NCBI GenBank assembly: GCA_037447655.1
Contig: JBBHKE010001097.1
Span: 30,001-87,671 of the forward strand
DNA from: Zygnema cylindricum
Taxonomy: Eukaryota; Streptophyta; Zygnematophyceae; Zygnematales; Zygnemataceae
DNA length: 57,671 nt
Direction of reading: 5' to 3'
This document shows, in pieces, positions 45,605 through 56,624 of this stretch (the first letter of the stretch is position 1; each line of letters opens with the position of its first letter). The notes under the pieces were generated by a model. It was given only the letters and a program-made list of their open reading frames with translations. It had not been told where the DNA came from and made no database searches. The translations under genes and the position numbers were made by a program.

Positions 45605-46449
45605 CATAGTTCAAAAGTAGGTGACCGTACGCCCATACAATATGCCTATTGTACGCAAAACATACAATATGCCCTTAAGACCCATATTGTATTGGCCGCA
45701 AAAATGAAATAAAATAGGAACAGGGTTGAGTTGCACATCGTTCGATAGAGAATTAAACGACATGTCTAAATTTTTAAAAAAAATCGGACAAAAAAAAATA
45801 TTTCTGTGAGATTTGAGGGACTTTTTATTTAAACCGTTAGATTTGGACGATTGGACGGTCGCTGATCAAAGTAGGCGATTTAAAAAGATCACATGAAAAG
45901 CCCATAACACAACTTACGAAAGGACAATATGTCATATTAGCGTCTGCAATTTTGAAGGCCACACTAAATAAAGCCTCAAATTGACCAACCAGGCAGTATG
46001 GGACAATAAAAAAAAAAAAAATACCACACTGCCAAAAAAATTACCAAACCCTACGGACCAACCCCGTTGGTGGCTGCAAAACAACTTTCCGAAAAAGCTA
46101 TGAACTGTTCGTACTCTCTCTCGAAGCACTCTCACCGCTCTCCACCGCGCTCATTTTAAACACATCGCAATTATTTTGAAATTTTGTTTGGTTGTCTGGC
46201 CGCGTTTTTTTTTTCCCGGTTTTTTTTCCCACGGAATGTCATCCGACGTCGTGTCAGTTCGCTAAAAAAATTCGTCCGATGGCATGCGCTGTACTTTGAT
46301 CTTACGTCAAATTCGGACGTTCGTACAGGAGTGTGCACGACGCACACACACATAGTATGTCTACGTTGCCCGAGTTTTGTGCAAATTTTTGTGCGCCTAC
46401 CAAAAGCCTACCAAAGGCCTACCATAAAAAAGCCTACTTTTGAACTATG
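45605..46449 (+). mobile_element. Long D element, 845 bp, with unique cargo (D4)
   Basis: Perfect 8-bp duplication GATACATT at 45597-45604 and 46450-46457. The left about 320 bases and the last about 55 bases match D2. Between about 45926 and 46392 lies sequence not found in other D copies here. This could be ancestral interior or captured host DNA; no recognised gene. Confidence 0.88.
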
Positions 46450-46464
46450 GATACATTCTGTATA

Positions 46465-46639
46465 CAGTAGAACCTGTCTAATTCAATACTGCCTAATTCA
46501 ATAACCTCCATAATTCAATATTTGTGCCCGGTCCTGACGTTTGACAGGTGACCAGTGTCGAGCGTCGTAATTCAATAACCTCTCTAATTCAATACCAACC
46601 ACCGGTCCCAGGAGTATTGTTTTAGACAGGTTCTACTTG
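46465..46639. mobile_element. Emigrant/pogo-like MITE
   Basis: Ends CAGTAGAACCTGTCTAATTC and GACAGGTTCTACTTG, flanked by TA. The CAGTARAACC start and TA target resemble plant Emigrant/Lemi1 pogo-type MITEs. The interior repeats TAATTCAATA words in both orientations. Confidence 0.8.
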
Positions 46640-46886
46640 TAGTTCAAAAGTAGGCGTTTTTATGGTAGGACTTTGGTCGGCGCCTTTGTCGTAAGTTGTG
46701 TTATTGGCTTTTCATGTGATCTTCTTAGATCACTACTTTGATCACCGACCGGCCGATCGTCTGAATCTCACGGTGTAAATAAATTTTGTTGGTCCGAATG
46801 TTTTAATTGGTCCGAATAGGTCCGAATACAATATGGGTCTTAAGGTCATATTGTATGGGCCTACTTTCACTTACTTTTGAACTATG
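46640..46886 (-). mobile_element. MITE family D, copy D5
   Basis: Right end CTTTTGAACTATG intact. The left end starts TAGTTCAAAAGTAGG directly against the Emigrant-like element, having lost its first two bases or been interrupted there. No clear 8-bp duplication. Confidence 0.75.
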
Positions 46887-47721
46887 AAACAAACGATTCA
46901 GCACGGGACGACGAGTGAGCTTTTGTGCCGCAGGATGTGGACACGTGTTTCATCGGACGGATGTCACAACTACATAAATATTAAATTTATGGCGAATAGG
47001 GGACAAGAATTAATTTTGGCAGAGATTCCGATTCTGCCGCTATTGTATTAACCATCTACAAGAATCGTAGGACTGACGGTCTGCCGACAAAAAATATCGT
47101 ACATGAAATAGAGTGGATAATTGATCAGGCGTACATTCAGCGAACTGGAAACTGCCAGCGCAGCAGTACATCTGCCGTACATCTGTCGTACGGATCATAG
47201 TAACCAGATATCAATAGAAACCGTTACAGGAAACCAGTACAGTCTTGATTTTCATTGGCTGAAACAACCGTCCTGGCTGTACTATATTTTTGGTAAGTGG
47301 AATTAGGCGTACGTAAAAATGATTGTCTCCGGGATTTCTACACAAATAGTGTACCCTAATCCAGCTCACCTAAGTGTAAATTTTTTTGCTTTCCTCTGCC
47401 CGGGATCTTTGTCCTTTCTGCCATTAAATTCAGCGCACATGTTTCCGTGATTTGCGCGATTATAGGATCTGTGAAAATCGAAGTCAACGTCTTCCAGTTT
47501 CACACGTGTAACCAAGCGGCGAAATTACGAAATGGAAAAAAAGTACGATCGCGAAACTCGGCCGTTTTATGTAATAATTAGTTAGTTAACGTACGGTTTT
47601 GAAGAAAGCACTCGCAAAATCCTAATCTAGCGCGGTTTACGATTCTTGCCAAGGAGATTTCTTTAGATTCTGTCGTTCCTGTACGAATTTTTGATTCTTT
47701 CCCTATTCACATGAAATTCCA
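46887..47721. other. Repeat-rich spacer, no gene seen
   Basis: No exon or RNA gene recognised. Confidence 0.5.
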
Positions 47722-48193
47722 TAGATGTCCCGTGCGCATATTACGCACGGTATAAACTAACGAATACTACGTACGGTACGCATCAAACGCTTTTGAAAAG
47801 TTAATAAAATGCGTACCTTGCTTTGTAACCGTACATTATTTTTACAATTACGTACAGTGTCCGTCTATTTTTTTTGCATTTTAGGGTTATTTAGGGGATT
47901 TTTAGGTTTTCCAAGGTACATTACCGTACGTTCTTTTATTTTTAAGTACGACTGCCTTAGATATTCCGTACTATCGGGTTTTTTAGGGTCCACTTTCATA
48001 CAATTTCGTACATTTCTGTTAAATTTCCGTACTTTCAAAGATTTTAAAGGATTTTCTAAGATTACGCTTTCCGTACGTTTCTGTACATGGCCGTACAGCG
48101 AAATTTACAGGAATTTTACGAAAAGTATGAAAAAGACGAATTTTACGTAGTTTTCGTAAAAAAGTTGAAATCCGTACGAATTGGACATCAACG
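47722..48193 (-). repeat. Repeat F, inverted arm
   Basis: Reverse complement of 44115-44592, with the two arms about 3.1 kb apart. Runs from ATAGATGTCCCGTGCGCATA to GAATTGGACATCAACGCG. Confidence 0.85.
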
Positions 48194-49000
48194 CGAAATT
48201 CTGTGAGCTGCCCAAGCGGCAATCATTGCAAAAAATATTTTATCTTCTCGCTTGAAACAGAATTTTGGGTATGCATCGATGCAGCCGTACCTTGCCGAGC
48301 AGAATTTGTCTTTTAGTGAAGGTTCGACGTACGGGTTTTACGGATGCTCCAATTTTTGAAAACCGAAGTCGTCACTTGAAGTCGTGACATTTGTAGACGC
48401 TACGTGATTTTTTGACATTGTCCAACGTCATGCTTATTTATGACATTGTTGACGTCACCATCAATCACCCGTCTTGATTTTGTTTTTGATTTTTTTTTTT
48501 TTTTTTTTGTAGATTATCTCTCGACACGTCACCAAATTCCGCGCAAGAACCAAAAACTTTCCGTTACGGTTTTTTTCACGTAACAAATTTGTCGTGATTC
48601 GTTCCACCAATAGTGGAGAGAGAGTTTTGCAAAGTGACATTGGAGGTCCGAGACCAATTTTATTCCGTACATGCACGCGATACGTTTAAAACAAAAAAAT
48701 GTACTTTTCCTTGTGCTAAACGGTAATAATCGTGTGAAGGAGTCTTCCAATCGTTGTTCAGGTGTCATTTGACGTCGACGTTTCAAGATCTGTTGGCATG
48801 ACGTGGGGACGGTCAAAATAGGGAAGACGACAATTCGAATTAATTAATTAATTATAATGCTAGGTTACAAAATGAAGTAGATTGTACTTCTTTTATGTAC
48901 TTTATTTGGTACGCCTCAGGATTTTCTTGGTGCCGCAATTGCAGCCTTACACGTGGCGTATGGGCACATAACCTTAAAGAATACTAACAGCCTAACAGGA
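48194..49000. other. Spacer, no gene seen
   Basis: Open frames on the minus strand near 48460-48816 have no domain I recognise and no splice support. Confidence 0.5.
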
Positions 49001-49218
49001 CACCGTGAATCGCTTTTAGCGTTAATTGTTTTTTCGTCTCTTAAAACATCATTTCTCCGTACACACATGTCAAATTGTGGATCTGACGGTTGCGATTGGA
49101 AAGTAATATTTTTAGTTTACGAATGGCGGTTTTAAATTGAAAATTGGACAAGTGTGTACGGAGAAAAGATGTTTTAATGGGGAAAAAATCATTGACTCTA
49201 AAAGCGATACACGGTGTA
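49001..49218. mobile_element. MITE family B, copy B6
   Basis: Left CACCGTGAATCGCTTTTAGCG, right CTAAAAGCGATACACGGTG, with complementary inner arms. Nearly full-length hairpin. Confidence 0.82.
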
Positions 49219-49573
49219 GATTGTTGTCACGTCGGGAAATTTTGGCTGCCACCAGTTTCCTTTAAAGGTCGAACTTCTATTTCCGTACAGAAGTTATTTT
49301 TGCGATGCCCGTAAATATCGGGCATCCAAATTTAAGTGAGAAATGTGCGCCATTGGAAATAGAATTCCGCACTGCCAAGGCTAATTAGATTTGCGAACTC
49401 TACTTCAATTTTTTAAACTTTTTGGTACCTTGATAAAAATCGATATTCGTAAATTAGAGCTGACAAAAAGTTAATAATGTTTATTACAAGCTTCGTTACA
49501 TTTAACAATGTACTGTACTGTACTGTAGCTAATACTAAATTCACTTTAACCCTAATTCTTAACTACAGTACAG

Positions 49574-49776
49574 TACACCTTGAATCGTTATTAGCGTATA
49601 GAAATTATTAGTGTAAAGAAAAAAATAGCATCATTCATTCTAATTTAGTGCCAGGAGACGTGGCAGATTATGGTCCATGTCTTTAAATAGTGTAATTTAT
49701 TATATTTAAGGTATCAATGTCAAAATTTTGGGGTGCCGATATAGCGTACATAAGGCTAATAACGATTCACGGTGTA
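49574..49776 (-). mobile_element. MITE family A, copy A2 (inverted)
   Basis: Reverse complement of A1 and A3, TA-bounded. Starts CACCTTGAATCGTTATTAGC and ends CTAATAACGATTCACGGTG. Confidence 0.9.
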
Positions 49777-49884
49777 GCGCTAATAATGACGTAAGGCTGA
49801 AGGGTTTAACTATGCTCAAATGCAACCGTCCGCCGTACACGCTTTTTGTACGGTATCTGCCACGCGTATTGTTCCTATTGCAGC

Positions 49885-50090
49885 TACTACACCGTGAATC
49901 GTTATTAGCCTTATGTACGCTATATCGGCACCCCAAAATTTTGACATTGATACCTTAAATATAATAAATTACACTATTTAAAGACATGGACCATAATCTG
50001 CCACGTCTCCTAGCACTAAATTAGAATGAATGACGCTATTTTTTTCTTTACACTAATAATTTCTATACGCTAATAACGATTCAAGGTGTA
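49885..50090 (+). mobile_element. MITE family A, copy A3
   Basis: TA-bounded copy in the same orientation as A1. Forms an inverted pair with A2 across about 108 bases. Its right TA is also the first two bases of the adjoining C3 element. Confidence 0.9.
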
Positions 50091-50449
50091 GTGTTGGGTA
50101 TCGAGGACCTTTTACCGATATTCGATATATATCGAATTTCAGGTACCCGATATTCGATATATCGCTTCGATATATCGAAAACAAAATTTTCGCGATATAT
50201 TTCGATATATCGCCAATATATCGTATCGCCGATATATCGTACCATAAAAAAAATCGTTTTTTTCTCAACCCCCCCAAAATTCGTACGATTTTTCGTACGA
50301 TTACTGTACGGACACTCCTTTTTTGCGATATATATCGCGATAATTTATGTTGGTCCCGGTACGATATATCGAGGAATCTGCTCGATCGATATTCGATATA
50401 TCGAATATCGAAATTATCGCGATATGAATTAACCCGGTACCCAACACTA
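50089..50449. mobile_element. Family C element, 361 bp (C3)
   Basis: Ends TAGTGTTGGGTATCGAGG and GGTACCCAACACTA. GCAGCTAC follows it at 50450-50457; the matching GCAGCTAC is at 49880-49887, on the far side of A3. Confidence 0.88.
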
Positions 50450-50454
50450 GCAGC

Positions 50455-50675
50455 TACACCGCCAATCGTTATTAGCGTTGTGTACGCTAATTCCGTCCCG
50501 CTTTTTTTTATTTGTATTCTCAAATAGAATTATCCACACTATTTAAAGAAAAACCTAATTCCTAATTAGAATGGACGATTTCTTCGAAAATTTCCAAATT
50601 CCCAATTAGCGTAAACCACGCTACTTATTCGTATACGCTAAAAAAACTTACACGCTAATAACGATTGGCGGTGTA
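50455..50675. mobile_element. MITE, A-like ends (A4)
   Basis: TA-bounded ends CACCGCCAATCGTTATTAGCG and CGCTAATAACGATTGGCGGTG, perfect over 20 bases. Different interior from A1-A3. Confidence 0.88.
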
Positions 50676-52039
50676 CTGTATAGATATACATTCTAGATCC
50701 TCGCAGTATTAATGTGACGTATCCGTTCCGTAATAGCTCTATCCGTTTTTGATGACATAAGCGACCTATTGCCAGCTCACAGGAAGAATCACAGAAAGAG
50801 AGGGCGAGGCTCCTTCGGCCCTGGTTCAAGCCATAGCATGCCGCGTGTCCATCGATTTGGCCCTGTTTAGTCATAAATCGAACATCTGGACCGTCAAAAA
50901 ACTCACCTAATAACTGAAAACGGTCACGACATGACCCGCAAATGACGCTTCGTTTGAACTTCGTGGAATCCCTGAACCCTGAACATGTGCAAAAAAAAAA
51001 AAAAAAAAAAAAAAAACAGACGCAGAATCTGCACCTATTTCACCATTCATATCTCCTAAATGCCGTCATTCCACGCTATATGCCGTAAGTTATAATGATA
51101 GTAAGTTTGTAACCTAATTCGCTTTCCGCAGTCTACGTAAAGAAAAGATTTTATTTTCCAAAAACGCGACGGTAAGACTTTTGTAGTGTACGTGACAATT
51201 CCAAGGGCACTAACGAAGTGCCACGTGTAAACTTCTCCATTAATGACCATTAAACCGTTCTTGTCACAAAAAAAAAGAGGAAAAAATAAACCTGAAAAAG
51301 TTAAACACAAGGACCAAAATCCAGCTGGACAACTAGAAGGTTCCGTCATTCAAGGGCATCCGTACATCCCAGAAAAACAGAATAAAGTACATTCGTACGT
51401 AGCACCTCCTCAGAAAATGATACTTGTGCTTTTTTACACGTGCGTACTCATTATCCGTACATATTTAGACCTGACAGCCTACTGTAACTCTGCTCGTTTC
51501 GAAGCTTTCCGTCATCACCGCAAAACTCACCGACCACAAAACGACAATTTAGTCCCGCTAACATAAAAACAAAGAAAACGTAACCATAAAAAAAGGAATA
51601 CCGCAATAAAAAAATGAGCGGGAACGAATATTGTTCAAATTAAATACTGTGCAAAATAAAATGCAAAGACGTTTATGGCATATTTAATTCTGGATCTACG
51701 TATTTCTATTAATAAATATCCGCCGACCGCAATACGACCAAACGAAACCGGATTTTCCGGTCACGTAAAAACAAAATACGCTTTAAAATTGTCATGCATA
51801 CGACAAAAAGTACATTTTACTCTCCATTGATCGCAACAATTGTACCGGTATCGAATTGACGAACAGAAGTCCTAGTTTTGTCGTTATCTCGTCATGCTTT
51901 TCGTACGCTTCAGAGACCAGTTTCGTCTGTTCGTTCCGTACACAATTCCGTACAGAACTCTCCAGGTTTCGTCCGTACAGTCAGTCGCTTTTGTGGTCCG
52001 TACGATGCGGCGACGATCGACCACTTCCGGAACTTTGGG
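50676..52039. other. Spacer, no gene seen
   Basis: Contains a poly-A run at about 50991-51016. Open frames at 51243-51566 and 51056-51349 overlap on opposite strands and show no domain. Confidence 0.5.
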
Positions 52040-52107
52040 CACAGAGGGCGGGAGATGGAAGGGGGGAGAGAGGGAGAGAGAGAGAGAGGGAGAAAGTGAG
52101 AGGGAGA

Positions 52108-52142
<35 letters not shown>

Positions 52143-52317
52143 AGTGAGAGGGAGAAAAAGTGAGAGGGAGAGAGGGAGAGAGGGAGAGAGGGAGAGAGAG
52201 AGAGAAAGTTAGAGGGAGAGAGGGAGAGGAAGAGAGAGGGAGAGGAGAAAATGCTCACAGGAGAGAGAAAGAAGAGAGAGAGGGAAGGGGCAAGCGGGAG
52301 AGGCTGACGTTTGATAC

Positions 52318-52359
<42 letters not shown>

Positions 52360-52680
52360 GAGAGAGCGAGAGAGAGGGAGAGAGAAAAAGAGAGAGAGAG
52401 AGGAAGAGAGAACGAGAGAGAGGGAGAGAGATGGGCATTGCAGCGGAGCTCCTAGGGGTGGAGGGAAGCCCGTGGAAGGGAGGCGAGAGTCCGGGGGGGG
52501 GCAATGTGGTGGCGGCGAGGTACAGAGTGGGGGAGAGGGAGGAGACGAGAGAGGTGGGAGTCACCTGGGGGAGGTAAGCGGAGAGAGAGAAGGAAAGAGG
52601 GTGAAGGAAGCAAAAAGGGGAGGGAGAGAGAGGGAAGTTGGGGGGGAGAGAGGGGAAAGTTGGGGGAACGGAGAGGAAGA
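52040..52680 (+). repeat. (GA)n and GGGAGA purine-rich tract
   Basis: Long GAGAGA runs, for example 52113-52140 and 52319-52356, within a purine-rich block that continues to about 52680. The long SLSLSL and RERERE frames on either strand come from this composition. Confidence 0.92.
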
Positions 52681-53097
52681 GAATAAGTTTTTTTTGTTTT
52701 TTTTTTGGGGGGAATATTTTGTATCTGTTTGTTTAACAGTTTGGATAAGAAAATGGGGAAAAAAATCACAGAAAGACAGAGAAGACAAAAAAAAGACAAA
52801 AGGTCACAAAAGACAAATAGACAAAAGGACAAAAAGGTCACAGAAAAAGTGGGTGAAATTTGGGAGATTATGAGAATGGTGGCAATTTTGCGAATTTCAA
52901 AAGAAAAATAAAATAGTTTTTGGGAAAATGCTGTTATTCTTATTTTGTTGTTTTAAAAAATATATATAATTGAAAAAATGGAGACAAAGGGAAGACTGGA
53001 AATTTTGAGTTTTCAAATAAATATATAAGAAAAGAAATCAAAAAATAAAAAAACAAACCAACAAACAAACAAATAAAATTAGAATTTAAATTATTCA

Positions 53098-56000
53098 TTG
53101 ATAAATAAAAATTATGAAAATATAATAATAATAATAATAATAAAAACTAAGACACAAACAAACAACAAAACAAGCAGACTAACAAAATTCTTCCTTCCCG
53201 CTCTCCCCCTCCTCTTTAATACATCCAAACTAACGCCTCTCTCCCTCTCCCTCTCCCTCTCCCTCTCCCTCTCTCTCCTTCTTCCTCCCCCCTCTCCTTC
53301 TCCCTCACTCCCCCTCTTCTCTCTTTCTCCCTCTCCCTACCTCAGCTCCCCCCTCGGCCCCTCCTTCACCATCACTCTCTACAACTCCTCTCCCTCTCGA
53401 CCCCACCGCCTCATCTGCCCTCTCTCCCTTTCCCCCCTCTCCCTCTTCCACCGCCCTCCTTCCCACGCCTCTCTCTCCTCCCTCCCTCCCCTCCCTCCCG
53501 TCGAAGTCTTCTGGGACTGCTCCCGAGCCACTTTCCGAACCTCCCCCGAACCTGTTTCCCATTTCTATGTGGCTTTAGTTTCGGGAGGCTCCGTTATTCT
53601 GCTTTTGGGGGATATGTCCAAGGAAGCTCTTCGCCGAATTCGACGTTTTCTGAAAAAATCGGAAACGTTTAGTTCAAGTTCGGTCAAATTCGGGTCAAAT
53701 TCGGGCAGATACAGGTCAATATCGGAAAAATTCGGGTCGAATTCGGACAGATTCGGGTCAAATTCGGGTAGATTCGGGTCGAATTCGGGAAGATTCGGGT
53801 TTAGGTCTGAAAAAATCGGGTCAAATTCGGAAAAAATCGACTTATATTCGGGAAAAGTCGGATGGGTGGATTCGGAAAAATCGGGAGGGAAGATGGACGA
53901 GGGAAGATTCGGGCGGACGAAGGTGGAAAATTTTGGGCGGAGACAATGGGGAGGGAAAGGGAAGGGATTAAAATGGGGGTTAGGATTGGGGTCAGCAAAG
54001 GGGTGCAAAAAGGGATGCGGAAAGGGTGACGGATTCGGCGTGAGAGACGGTGGGAACGATTTTCGGGAAGGAATTTGGAAATCGGGAAATCAAGAAGGAA
54101 ATCGGATTTTCAATGGGAACCTTGACCGAAACGGAAACGGAAACGGAAACAGGAATAGGAACAGAAACGGTAATTTTAACCGAAACGGAGACGGAAACGA
54201 AAATGGGGACGGAAACAGTAACGGAAACGGGAAAAAGTCGAGGCAAGAAATCGAGAGTGGGGCTGAGAAGAATATCGGGAAGAGTATCGGCATGCAAGTC
54301 GGAGGTAGTGGTGAGGAAGGAAAAGGGGGGGTGGAGAGAGACGACGGAAGTTGGGAGGGAAGCAGTCATATTAACGAAATTGAATGCGAATCTGTAGTAG
54401 GGACAGATGGCAGAAACGGGAACGGAAACGGAAACAGAGCGAGGGACGGAGACGGAGACGGAAACGATATCGAAATCGGGAAAGGAAACCGAATCGGCAA
54501 CCGTACTATGACGAAGAGAAGAAAAAAGCTCAGAATTAATTTTGATTTGTGGAGCAGAAAATTGTACGGAGATGCTAACGGGAATCCGTACGAATCGGAA
54601 ACCGGTCCTGGAAGCGAAACGAGCAGCAAGACCAGTGGTCACACATGTCGGGAAAGCTATAGAAACACTAACTGGAACTGGAACTGGAAAATCGGCGGGA
54701 AAAAAACGGATTGGGGAAACGGATTCGGCAGCGAATTCGGCAGTGGATTCGGCAGCAGATTCGGTCGGACATTACGAGGCGGCAGATTTGGCGGCGCAAT
54801 GGGCGAGAATCGGAAGAACGGACTCGCGGCAGCTGTGCCGGTGGAACTATTGGCTAGGAGAGAATGTGTGTTTGGACGCCACACGTGCGAAGGAAGAGCG
54901 CGATTGGCTCCGGGAGGGCGGGAGCATCTGGTGCACGCGCAGGTGGAGAGTGGATCGAAACTGGTGGTCAGAGTGGACGGAGAAGTGGCCATACAGGTGG
55001 ACCGGTTACAGTGGCATTTTAGAGGGAATAAGGTGAGAACGAGAATACGAGGTAGTAACAATAACAATCAATGGTACTTGTGATAATGATAAATAATGTA
55101 AGTACGAGAACACTAAGGTAGTAACAATAACAATTAATGGTACTTGTGATAATGATAAATAAGGTAGGTACGAGAATACTAAGGTAGTAACAATAACATT
55201 TTAATAGTACTTGTGCTTATGATAAATAAATGGGCCATCAGGAATCAAAGTTTTGAGGAGTGGAAAATGAATGTTGTTTTTTTAGCGAGTTGATAATAGT
55301 GTGGATGGAATAAGGAGGTGGAGAGGTAATAATAAGGGTGTTTGTGGTCCATGTTGTTTCGTATAACTTGTAAAAATGAGGTTGTCGATGTGATCCACAT
55401 AATTTTTAGCGGTAAAATGTACACGTCGCTAGAGGGGCCAAATCAAATTTTAAAGAATGCAACAATTAATAAGAAGATTGCATAAAAAGGAAGACCTGGA
55501 CAAAAGTAGAGAACATATGAGTATACATGCTAAAAAAAATTATACTATAGGTTATAAGCTGGATGTCTTCACAAGACGCTGGCGAAAGCGTATTGATAAA
55601 CACTCATCACTTGTTTGGCTTTTTTAGTTAATCATCTGGCTACTTTTTTCAACCAGAACAATAGACTTAGACAAAACATAGATACTCAATAAAACCAAAT
55701 TGTACAAATAAACAGATAAGAGTTATCTCAAAAAATAGAAATGTGTTTATGTTATTTGTTATAGAATGGGTTCAAATAATGCAACACTTTACAAGACATT
55801 TCAGCAGTTAAAGCATGAATTATTTAAATACTTTTGGATTGTCATCATTGTAAGCAACAACTTTATTTTGTATCATCTTCCTTCCTTCCACATGCCTGCA
55901 AGCACATTTCATAAGGATTATTTGTCCTTGGAGACAAGAGAGAAGAGGCAACTTAGTGGTATATCCAATCTAGGCATCATTTTGCTTATATACACCATGA

Positions 56001-56624
56001 ATTAATTTTTTAACTAATTCACGTCGCGTGACAAAAAGTTTTTAAATGCAATTCTATTGCATGACAATCACTTGCCTAGTTAAATATCTTTCTCATTTAA
56101 TAAATTTTGAACACTCTACATAACATTGCATTATGTTTTGTTCGTTAAAGTGTGTGAATATCCTTTTAAAATTCCTTAGATCCCAACCGTCGATTTTTTT
56201 TTCTCATCTTGACCTTTTTTTTTTTTTTTTTTCACAGACGATTTTAGTCGACGGAGAACCTATCGACGTTTTTTGGGACGTCTACAATTGGCTGTTTGGC
56301 GGATTCGCCGGCTACGCCGTATTTATGTTCCGGAGCGACTCGCCGGTTTCATCGGCCGGCAACTCGCCGGCAGGCGGCAGCTCCCTGTCGGCCGGCATTT
56401 CGTCAGACACAACCGACAGCTTTCCCGAAACGGCCGACAGCTCGTCGGACGACGGGTTGGACGTAATGCCGTACTGGACGGGTACGGACAGACGGGCTTA
56501 TGCGCAGGCGTGGCTGGGGAAGGGCGGATTGGGCTGCGACGCTATCGCAGAGGGAGATTGCGACAGTTCTGGATTTTCGCTGACTTTGGTCGCGTGGCGA
56601 CACGATTTGGGATCCGGGAAGTGA
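53098..56624 (+). CDS. DUF868 family protein with large low-complexity insert
   Basis: Exons: up to 55032 and 56238-56624, phase 0, donor AAG/GTGAGAA, acceptor after a T-tract ending TTCACAG. Family blocks in order: FTITLYNSS and HRLICPLS (from about 53355), PVEVFWDCSRATF (53497 on), PEPVSHFYVALVSGGSVILL, GDMSKEA (53608); then RRECVFGRHTCEGRARL (about 54856), VRVDGEVAIQVDRLQWHFRG, and in exon 2 VDGEPIDVFWDVYNWLFGG, AVFMFR and a terminal SGFSLTLVAW. Function of the family is unknown. Residues about 185-583 are a Gly/Asn/Ser/Arg-rich insert absent from usual members (about 300 aa). The start is uncertain: the first in-frame ATG at 53098 leads into an Ile run and a CTCTCC repeat, so an upstream exon or a lost N-terminus is possible. 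Confidence 0.85.
53238..53276 (+). repeat. CTCTCC hexamer repeat
   Basis: A CTCTCC run that is read as Ser-Leu repeats in the DUF868 frame, just before recognisable family sequence begins. Confidence 0.9.
53650..54846 (+). repeat. In-frame low-complexity insert in DUF868 domain
   Basis: The first part (about 53690-53870) repeats ATTCGGGTCAAATTCGGG-type units giving FGSNSGRF. A later part (about 54120-54250 and 54415-54500) repeats GGAAAC hexamers giving alternating Asn, Gly and Arg. The whole stretch stays open in the DUF868 frame for about 400 codons. Confidence 0.85.
55029..55225 (+). repeat. 65-bp tandem repeat spanning the DUF868 splice donor
   Basis: Three units of 65-66 bases. The equivalent GT lies at 55033 (AAGGTGAGAACGAG), 55098 (AATGTAAGTACGAG) and 55164 (AAGGTAGGTACGAG). 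Each unit continues GGTAGTAACAATAAC and a GGTACTTGTG-type word (the third is slightly altered). Confidence 0.92.

Noticed and set aside
51856-52873. Open frames with SLSLSL or RERERE repeats
   Set aside because: They come from the GA microsatellite; no domain, no splice support.
53565-54642. Minus-strand open frames opposite the DUF868 insert
   Set aside because: The plus strand carries recognised DUF868 blocks; the antisense openness follows from the TTCGGG and GGAAAC repeats.
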